41,295 nucleotides of DNA from an uncultured Erysipelotrichaceae bacterium (GTDB lineage: Bacteria; Bacillota_I; Bacilli_A; Erysipelotrichales; Erysipelotrichaceae): the NCBI GenBank assembly GCA_902761625.1, contig CACWLH010000028.1, positions 1 to 41,295 of the forward strand, given 5' to 3'. Below, piece by piece: positions 34,205 through 41,295 of this stretch. The first letter of the stretch is position 1. Each line of letters opens with the position of its first letter. Position numbers and translations under genes: made by a program. The notes under the pieces were generated by a model, which did not search any database, had not been told where the DNA came from, and saw nothing but the letters and a program-made list of their open reading frames with translations.

Positions 34205-36168
34205 GTGCTTAACCACTCCAGGGAATTGATATAATCCTGTGATGTTCCGAATCCGCAGGTGACGGGCATGAATATCACAAACAGGAACACATAGATCATC
34301 AAAAAGGCGATGATCAGTTTTCTGTATTCCGGTGCATTACGCATGATCCGGTCAATCACATATACAATCGCAAGAATCGCAAAGATGCTGGTCGGGTAGA
34401 AATGATAGCTGAACACGCAGCGCTCCACGAGCAGCCATGGGCAAAGGGCACTCAGATATCCGGTGAGAATCACCATTGCTTTCTGATCCTTATCAAGAAT
34501 CAATTGAACCAGACAGGTCACAATGGCAGCCAGTCCGCCATAACAAAGCAGCGGATTGGAGAAACAGCTGATCGAATGGACATAGCCGTTTCCGTCTGTG
34601 CTGATGTGATACCAGATCGGTCTGATATCCAATAACCACATATACCATACCGACTGATAGGGATGGGTGGCGTCAACATTTCTGTGATAATTGAAGATAT
34701 ACATGGTCTGCTTCCATACATTGGCAAGCGACCATGTGTCATCCTTCCAGACATGATCCGGCAGATAAGTGAGCACATAGATGATGATCGGAATGATGAT
34801 GAAGAATACCACACAGCAAGCCAATGTGATGATCAGATATTTCACGAAGACATTGCGGATATTGGCGGCCTCACGGATCTGATCCAGTGTGTGTTTTGCA
34901 GGATCTTTCAGAACCTTTCCCGCTTTTACATATTCCCGCCATCTTCTGATCAGATTTGCAAACAGCAATATCGCCAGACCCACCGCACTGTAGCATCCGG
35001 TCCACTTGGTGGCGATGGCGATTCCCATGAGAATGCCGCAGACAAACAGTGTCCATAGCTGTTTCTTCAAAGGGGTGTCATAAAAGCTGGAAAGATAATA
35101 GCGGATCATGTAATAAAACATCCACATGATAAAGAAGACGGAGAAGGGCTCAAGCGTGCCGATTCTCGATGTGGTGATATGCATGAACTCCGCCGCCAGA
35201 AGAACCGCGCCGCATGTGCAGGCAAAGGTCTTATGGAACAGCAGCTTGCAAAGCGCATAGAGAAGGGGAACCATAAGCACACCGAACAATGCGCCGGCAA
35301 AGCGCCAGCCAAACGGCGAGAAACCGAAGATCCGGATGGCAAGCGCCATCAGGTTGGTTCCGAACAGAGGATGAACCGTCGCATACATTCTCTGCCCGTT
35401 GGCGATCTCCCAGGCGTTGCGCGGATGATACACCTCATCAAAATAGCTTTCCTCATAATAAGTCGGATACAGAGGAATCTTTTCCTGCTCATCAATGATC
35501 AATGATGCGGGATAAAGATCGGATGGATCACTTTGTGAAAGAACTTTCAGATCCACAAAGCCGCTGTGATCGCTTTTCCTTAGAGCAAATTCCGTGATGG
35601 TGTCATTCTTGTTCCGGCTGGCGATCCATATATAGCGGTAATCCCAGCTGCCCTCATAGATCTTGTATTGATAGATTCCCTTGCCTTCCATCGTGCATAG
35701 CTGTGTCCAGTCATTCCGGTTATTTGATCCGTAGACATTGATGTCATGAAAGCCAAGCTGATAATTGTCGGGGTTGGAGTTGTTGTCTCCTTCACTGTAA
35801 ATCGCATAGACCGCGTCAAATGCGGTTTCATCCCGGCATTCCAGAATGATATCGCTGCTTTCATCCGAAGGCTGCCAGGTTGTATTCACGAATTCCGTGC
35901 TGCCAAGCATATGAAATGAGACAATTGCATACATGATTGTGATCATGCACATGTTCCGCCAGTCTTTTTTTGTCAAAGAAGGCTCAGGCACGGAAGGTTT
36001 TACAAAATCCAGGGATGAAACGAAGTGATTCTTTTTCTTCTTTTCAGTTTCCGGCACAAAGCGGAAAACAAACCATATCAAAACAAACGCCGCGGCGCAT
36101 TCGAGCATCAGGATGAGCAGTTCACTGTTGTGAAACAGGTTATAGCTGAGTGATTTCATATATTTCAT
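34189..36168 (-). CDS. PMT-like membrane mannosyltransferase with a discoidin-like insert
   Basis: A roughly 659-residue GT-C glycosyltransferase of the dolichyl-phosphate-mannose-protein mannosyltransferase type. The catalytic DE pair is D244-E245 in SYFDEVYHPRNAWEIANGQR, followed by HPLFGTNLMALAIRIFG and about nine more membrane helices. Unlike standard PMTs, residues about 92-212, between helix 2 and the DE motif, form an extracellular F5/8-type C (discoidin) like beta domain, with FHDINVYGSNNRNDWTQL and YRYIWIASRNKND. Its role may be binding of the acceptor or a glycan. The start at 36168 has no clear ribosome binding site; 36159 is an alternative. First gene of the operon. Confidence 0.85.
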   Translation of the reverse strand: MKYMKSLSYNLFHNSELLILMLECAAAFVLIWFVFRFVPETEKKKKNHFVSSLDFVKPSVPEPSLTKKDWRNMCMITIMYAIVSFHMLGSTEFVNTTWQPSDESSDIILECRDETAFDAVYAIYSEGDNNSNPDNYQLGFHDINVYGSNNRNDWTQLCTMEGKGIYQYKIYEGSWDYRYIWIASRNKNDTITEFALRKSDHSGFVDLKVLSQSDPSDLYPASLIIDEQEKIPLYPTYYEESYFDEVYHPRNAWEIANGQRMYATVHPLFGTNLMALAIRIFGFSPFGWRFAGALFGVLMVPLLYALCKLLFHKTFACTCGAVLLAAEFMHITTSRIGTLEPFSVFFIMWMFYYMIRYYLSSFYDTPLKKQLWTLFVCGILMGIAIATKWTGCYSAVGLAILLFANLIRRWREYVKAGKVLKDPAKHTLDQIREAANIRNVFVKYLIITLACCVVFFIIIPIIIYVLTYLPDHVWKDDTWSLANVWKQTMYIFNYHRNVDATHPYQSVWYMWLLDIRPIWYHISTDGNGYVHSISCFSNPLLCYGGLAAIVTCLVQLILDKDQKAMVILTGYLSALCPWLLVERCVFSYHFYPTSIFAILAIVYVIDRIMRNAPEYRKLIIAFLMIYVFLFVIFMPVTCGFGTSQDYINSLEWLSTWHFG

Positions 36169-36253
36169 TATAAACGCCAATTGTTCCGCATAGTGAAAAA
36201 GCCCTTCATCTGAAAAGGTTTTCCGGGATTCAGACTGTATGAAAGCTGAGCGC

Positions 36254-36259
36254 TATAAT
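36254..36259 (+). promoter_or_regulatory. -10 element of the GDPD gene
   Basis: A perfect TATAAT 29 bases upstream of the start codon; no good -35. Confidence 0.5.
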
Positions 36260-36288
36260 AATGGGGATACAAAAGAAGGGAAATCATC

Positions 36289-37305
36289 ATGAAAAAGCAG
36301 CACAGAATCAAAAACAAAGCATTGAGAATCATTGTCAGAATTTTACTTGTCCTGGTGATACTGGCAGCCCTTGGCGCATCGACGATGACGATCGCCTATC
36401 ATCACCGCTCAGATCCGAAAGACACACTGTTATATGAAACATCCAATCCGCATATCACAGACGGAAAATCCAGAATTTCCGCCCACCGCTCGGGAGCCGG
36501 CATTGCGCCGGAGGAGACCATGATGGCATTCAGGCGGTGCATTGAGGATGAAAGCTTCGACGTGGATTATTTTGAATTCGATCTTCACATCACCAAAGAT
36601 GATGTGCTGATTCTGCTTCATGACAATGAGCTCGACCGCACATCAGACTGTCAGGAGGTGTTCGGACACGAACATTGCCGGCCGGAAGATTACACCTTTG
36701 AACAGCTGAAGCAGCTCAATATGGGTGCGAAGTTTGTAAATGAAACAGGAGAGATGCCTTACAAAGATCTGAAAGGTGCAGATGTGCCGGATGATCTGAG
36801 AATTCTGGATCTTGATACCATTCTGGATTATCTGGAAGATAACGGTCATTACAATTACATCATTGAAATCAAAAATGACGGCGATCTCGGCCGGCGCAGT
36901 ATGGATATTCTGTACGCAGACCTGAAAGAAAGAAACATGCTTGAGCGCTGCATCTTCGGCTGCTTCATCTCTGAAATCTCCGATTACAAAGATGAGATGT
37001 ATCCCGACTTTATCAGAGGCCCGTATGGCACGGAAGTTGTTGAATTCTATTTCAGCGCATTGACCAACCGCAAAAACTACAACCCGAAGTTTAAGACATT
37101 GCAGCTGCCGTTCAACTGTTTCCCGATGGATAGAGGCGTGAATCTTGGCACATCGACAGTCATCAACTATGCCCATGTGCATGATATCGCCGTGCAGTAC
37201 TGGACCGTGAACAATGAAACAGATGCGGCCTATCTGATGAGCATCGGCGCCGATGCGATCATCACCGATTATCCGGATATGGTTTACCGCATCCGTGAAA
37301 ACTGA
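36289..37305 (+). CDS. Membrane-anchored glycerophosphodiester phosphodiesterase
   Basis: GDPDs split glycerophosphodiesters into glycerol-3-phosphate and an alcohol, or trim glycerophosphate polymers. Residues about 13-37 are an N-terminal signal anchor, so the domain faces outside. Active-site features are H66-R67 in ISAHRSGAGIAPEET, E96 and D98 in YFEFDLHIT, and H111 in LLHDNELDRTSD. The usual HRG is HRS here. The domain ends with VQYWTVNNETDAAYLMSIGADAIITDYP, a clear GDPD C-terminus. 338 residues. It is monocistronic with a shared terminator. Confidence 0.93.
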   Translation: MKKQHRIKNKALRIIVRILLVLVILAALGASTMTIAYHHRSDPKDTLLYETSNPHITDGKSRISAHRSGAGIAPEETMMAFRRCIEDESFDVDYFEFDLHITKDDVLILLHDNELDRTSDCQEVFGHEHCRPEDYTFEQLKQLNMGAKFVNETGEMPYKDLKGADVPDDLRILDLDTILDYLEDNGHYNYIIEIKNDGDLGRRSMDILYADLKERNMLERCIFGCFISEISDYKDEMYPDFIRGPYGTEVVEFYFSALTNRKNYNPKFKTLQLPFNCFPMDRGVNLGTSTVINYAHVHDIAVQYWTVNNETDAAYLMSIGADAIITDYPDMVYRIREN

Positions 37306-37317
37306 ATCATGAAAAAC

Positions 37318-37350
37318 GCCGGAACTTCACACGAAGCTCCGGCTTGTTTT
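37318..37350. terminator. Bidirectional terminator between the GDPD and DUF3842 genes
   Basis: GCCGGA and TCCGGC with inner CTT / AAG pairs; TTGTTTT follows on the plus strand and GTTTTTC on the minus strand. Confidence 0.8.
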
Positions 37351-37753
37351 ACAGATCCTCAAACAGGCGGCTGACTGCCTCATTGATCAGTCTGCCGGTG
37401 TTGGTTTCGGATACCCCGACAATCACACTGCCGCAATGCTGGAAGGGGATCAGAATTCTTCTGGCCTTTGATCTGCCGATGGCCTTTGCCATTTTCGGCG
37501 TCACTTCGCCAAGCATTGAGTCGGCGATAGCAATGCCGATCGGACCGATGATGACATCCGCATCCCGGCATGCGGTGATGACGGCGTTTTCCCCGGTGGC
37601 GCATAAGTCCGCGCCGGCTTTCAGCATGTTCTGGGAAGCGGCTGAATTGGTGCCGACCGCATGGATGATCAGGTCTTTTCTTCTGCTTTTGATCTCACTG
37701 ATCAATTGACGGCCGATCCCGCCGCCCTGGGCATCAATGACAAGGATGTTCAT
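37349..37753 (-). CDS. DUF3842 family protein
   Basis: A 134-residue protein matching the Firmicute DUF3842 family: NILVIDAQGGGIGRQLI at the N-terminus, HAVGTNSAASQNMLKAGAD, and GPIGIAIADSMLGEVTP. The N-terminal glycine-rich loop after a beta strand looks like a dinucleotide- or nucleotide-binding Rossmann element. No function is established. ATG 37753 has GAGGA upstream. It is a single gene divergent from groES. Confidence 0.88.
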   Translation of the reverse strand: MNILVIDAQGGGIGRQLISEIKSRRKDLIIHAVGTNSAASQNMLKAGADLCATGENAVITACRDADVIIGPIGIAIADSMLGEVTPKMAKAIGRSKARRILIPFQHCGSVIVGVSETNTGRLINEAVSRLFEDL

Positions 37754-37833
37754 AAACGGTCCTCACTTTCATAAGCATTCTAACAGGCACAGAAAAGAAA
37801 ATTCAACGATTCAAAAAAGATTTGGCACTCGCC

Positions 37834-37862
37834 TTGACAGAGTGACAGCAAATGACTAGAAT
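37834..37862 (+). promoter_or_regulatory. Consensus vegetative promoter of groESL
   Basis: TTGACA at 37834-37839 and TAGAAT at 37857-37862, exactly 17 bp apart. Confidence 0.9.
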
Positions 37863-37871
37863 AATCAATGG

Positions 37872-37898
37872 TTAGCAAACACTCCACCGGAGTGCTAA
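37872..37898 (+). promoter_or_regulatory. CIRCE operator (HrcA site) with an imperfect left arm
   Basis: The right arm GAGTGCTAA is a perfect CIRCE half. The left arm is TTAGCAAAC against the consensus TTAGCACTC (7/9), with the standard 9-bp spacer. An inner perfect dyad CACTCC-ACC-GGAGTG overlaps it. It lies ten bases downstream of the -10. Confidence 0.88.
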
Positions 37899-37913
37899 AA
37901 AAGGAGGCATTCA

Positions 37914-38198
37914 ATGTTGAAACCATTACATGATTATGTGGTCCTTGAAAAAGTCAAGGAAGAAGAAAAAACACAGAGCGGCATCATCCTGACAACCCAG
38001 AAGGCAAAGGATGAACCCAGCCATGGCGTTGTCGTGGCGGTAGGCCCGGGCAAGGTTGAGGACGGCAAGCTTGTGCCGATCGATCTGACCGAAGGCATGA
38101 AGGTTATTTACAAGAAATACTCCGGAACAGAAGTCAAGGTTGACGGCAGAGATCTGCTGCTGATCAAGGCCGAAGACATTCTGGCAATCGTTGAATAA
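37914..38198 (+). CDS. groES: Co-chaperonin GroES
   Basis: The 94-residue GroES forms the heptameric lid of the GroEL chamber. The sequence LKPLHDYVVLEKVKEEEKTQSGIIL and the mobile loop around TTQKAKDEPSHG, then VVAVGPGKVEDGKLVPIDLTEGMKVIY, are standard; the C-terminus DLLLIKAEDILAIVE is usual. It follows a consensus promoter and a CIRCE element with an AAGGAGG ribosome binding site, and groEL starts 21 bases after it. Confidence 0.98.
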   Translation: MLKPLHDYVVLEKVKEEEKTQSGIILTTQKAKDEPSHGVVVAVGPGKVEDGKLVPIDLTEGMKVIYKKYSGTEVKVDGRDLLLIKAEDILAIVE

Positions 38199-38213
38199 TA
38201 AGAAAGAAGGTAA

Positions 38214-39830
<1,617 letters not shown>

Positions 39831-39847
39831 TTCCTTAAAACACATCA

Positions 39848-39874
39848 ATCCGGTCATATGGCCGGATTTTTGTT
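39848..39874 (+). terminator. Terminator of groESL
   Basis: ATCCGGTC, ATAT loop, GGCCGGAT, then TTTTTGTTT. Confidence 0.9.
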
Positions 39875-39955
39875 TGCCTGCATATGACGTTATGAAACGA
39901 TACATGATAAAATGTTGCAGAAAGAAACTGTATTTATATACAGGCAGGAAATCAT

Positions 39956-40612
39956 ATGAGCCAGAATCAGACATCCTCCCCGGACATGAAAATGAATGAG
40001 TTTTCGGTTGCCCTGGGATTGCTGGATTACATCAATCCGATCTTTTACGCTGTCACATCGATGATTCTCATACATAACATGAAGACAATGTCACCGATGC
40101 ATTTCATGATGTTATGTGCCGGTATCGGCATATCTCTGATCGGCGGCTTTATCATTCCCACCGGAAAACTTCTGGTGGGTCTAGGCAAAATGAAATTCAG
40201 AATGCCGGTCAGTATCGTATTCTTTGTCAACAGCGGAATTCTTCTGAGCGGCCTGGCGCTGTTCAGTCACATTGCGCATCTTGAAAAAGCGACGCTGTTC
40301 ATGTTGATGGCGGCGGTTGCGGCATTCCTTGTTGTGGTTATTCTGGCAACTCACAAAGTCAACACGGCGGCGGTTCTGTGCGGGGCAGGGGGCTATCTGC
40401 TTATCTATATTTCCCTGATCCTGACCGCATTGAGCGTGCATATGAATATTCCGGTATATCTGTATCTCATGGCAATCTGTCTCTTCGTGTTTCTATGCTT
40501 CATCGGCATCAAAGCCAACCTCTATGATCCAAGAATCCACTGGGTGATTGAAATCTGCAATGTCATGTGCCAGGGGCTGGTCGCACTTGCGACATTTGTG
40601 CTGTTTCGTTAA
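39956..40612 (+). CDS. Multi-pass membrane protein of unknown function
   Basis: A 218-residue hydrophobic protein with about seven predicted membrane helices, beginning with LGLLDYINPIFYAVTSMILIHN. It has no motif I recognise; the composition (Met-, Leu-, Ile-rich) is that of a small integral membrane protein, possibly an unknown transporter or sensor. CAGGAAA lies upstream of the ATG. A possible -10 TAAAAT is near 39908. It is separated from groEL by a terminator and from the next gene by 76 bases. Confidence 0.8.
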   Translation: MSQNQTSSPDMKMNEFSVALGLLDYINPIFYAVTSMILIHNMKTMSPMHFMMLCAGIGISLIGGFIIPTGKLLVGLGKMKFRMPVSIVFFVNSGILLSGLALFSHIAHLEKATLFMLMAAVAAFLVVVILATHKVNTAAVLCGAGGYLLIYISLILTALSVHMNIPVYLYLMAICLFVFLCFIGIKANLYDPRIHWVIEICNVMCQGLVALATFVLFR

Positions 40613-40688
40613 ATGTGAGTGAATTATGTCATTCTGTTTGTCAAAATCGGAGTAAAATGTACTTTGTTGTTCAAAGGAGATAAAGATT

Positions 40689-41295
40689 ATGGGCGACAGA
40701 TTTGACGCAAAATATCTGAAAAATGTGGATTCGATGCATTTCATTATGCCATTCATGTATCCGAACCGCTGCGACAACGAGGCGTTTTTCAGCTTCCGCA
40801 TTGATCTGACGGAAGTGAACAAATACATTGAAAAAAAGAATGCGGACAATCCCGATTATAAGTACAACCTCTTCCAGTGCCTGATTGCGGCTACCCTGAA
40901 AACAATCACACTGCGTTCCAAGCTTTCCATCTTCATCCACAACAAGAAGATGTACAAGCGCAATGAGATCAGCACCGCCTTTACCGTCAAGCAGGAATTC
41001 AGCGATGAGGGCGGAGAGGTGCTTGCCTTCATTCACGCAAAGCCGGAATGGACAATCGATGATCTTCACAATGAGATCAGAAGACAGCTGCTCAAGCTCA
41101 AAAACAAGAGCTACAAAGATGAATCCACCGGTGTCATGGACAAATTCAATGCACTTCCCAAATTCATTTCCAGACCGATCCTCAATGCGGTCTGCTATCT
41201 GGAAAAGAAGGGACATATCCCTCCCGCTCTGGTTGAAACCGATCCGTACCATTCCACGGTCAACTTTGCCAACCTCGGTTCAATCGGACTTCCCA
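40689..41295 (+). CDS. Chloramphenicol acetyltransferase-like acyltransferase (3' end beyond the window)
   Basis: A frame open to the window edge encodes at least 202 residues: MGDRFDAKYLKNVDSMHFIMPFMYPNRCDN..., then a lipoamide-acyltransferase/CAT-type core such as YNLFQCLIAATLKTITLR and the FHNST-like region DPYHSTVNFANLGSIGLP at the visible end. In this superfamily a His near HxxxD in the missing 3' part is catalytic. Many Firmicutes have such proteins of unknown acyl acceptor, so drug resistance should not be assumed. AAAGGAGA precedes the ATG. The visible part is intact. Confidence 0.8.
   Translation, partial: MGDRFDAKYLKNVDSMHFIMPFMYPNRCDNEAFFSFRIDLTEVNKYIEKKNADNPDYKYNLFQCLIAATLKTITLRSKLSIFIHNKKMYKRNEISTAFTVKQEFSDEGGEVLAFIHAKPEWTIDDLHNEIRRQLLKLKNKSYKDESTGVMDKFNALPKFISRPILNAVCYLEKKGHIPPALVETDPYHSTVNFANLGSIGLP

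Overview
The window looks like a chromosomal stretch of a moderate-GC, fermentative, anaerobic Firmicute, probably Erysipelotrichaceae-like; that family assignment is inferred from overall impression and not tested. Supporting signals are strong AGGAGG-type ribosome binding sites, a T-box leader in front of pheST, a CIRCE operator in front of groESL, a cre-like site and a Rex-like site in front of a fused adhE, a DegV protein, a DUF3842 protein and a PreA-type flavoprotein. I saw no rRNA, tRNA, CRISPR array, insertion sequence or prophage. No stretch longer than 300 bases lacks a feature.

Layout. 1-6.2 kb: the tail of an unknown gene, a small Cys-containing protein translationally coupled to an M32 carboxypeptidase, a GH1 6-phospho-beta-glucosidase, then degV and a TetR regulator diverging around a palindromic operator candidate, and a Cof-type HAD phosphatase. 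6.2-13.4 kb: a cytosolic gamma-glutamyltransferase-like enzyme, a split chromate-transporter pair, a DMT/EamA transporter, a frameshifted alpha/beta hydrolase followed by a methyltransferase, an ADP-ribosylglycohydrolase and a second alpha/beta hydrolase. 13.5-18.8 kb: an unusual PreA-like dehydrogenase with an extra N-terminal Fe-S domain behind a long leader hairpin, an Rpn-family nuclease gene with a probable gene-within-a-gene, then macrodomain, ACT, thioredoxin-like and NudC-type Nudix genes. 18.8-25.3 kb: adhE and acyP on the minus strand, an S51 peptidase, and a three-gene envelope operon (GT2-GtrA fusion, NAGPA-type glycosidase, small membrane protein). 25.3-31.8 kb: the T-box-controlled pheS-pheT operon and a glycerate uptake/phosphorylation pair (gntP-glxK). 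31.9-36.2 kb, minus strand: an overlapping operon of two GT-C-like membrane proteins and a 2H phosphoesterase. 36.2-41.3 kb: a membrane-anchored GDPD, a DUF3842 protein, groES-groEL, an unknown membrane protein and a truncated chloramphenicol-acetyltransferase-like gene.

Most of the window is housekeeping or central metabolism. The strongest candidate for a less ordinary system is the Rpn locus at 15376-16377 on the minus strand. It encodes a PD-(D/E)XK-type nuclease whose C-terminal 95 residues can be started separately from an in-frame ATG preceded by a full AAGGAGG Shine-Dalgarno, with four-residue GIQ(K/E) repeats just downstream of that start. This matches the published gene-within-gene antiphage toxin-antitoxin arrangement of Rpn proteins. 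It is divergent from a macrodomain-led operon, and several ADP-ribose- or NAD-related hydrolases lie nearby.
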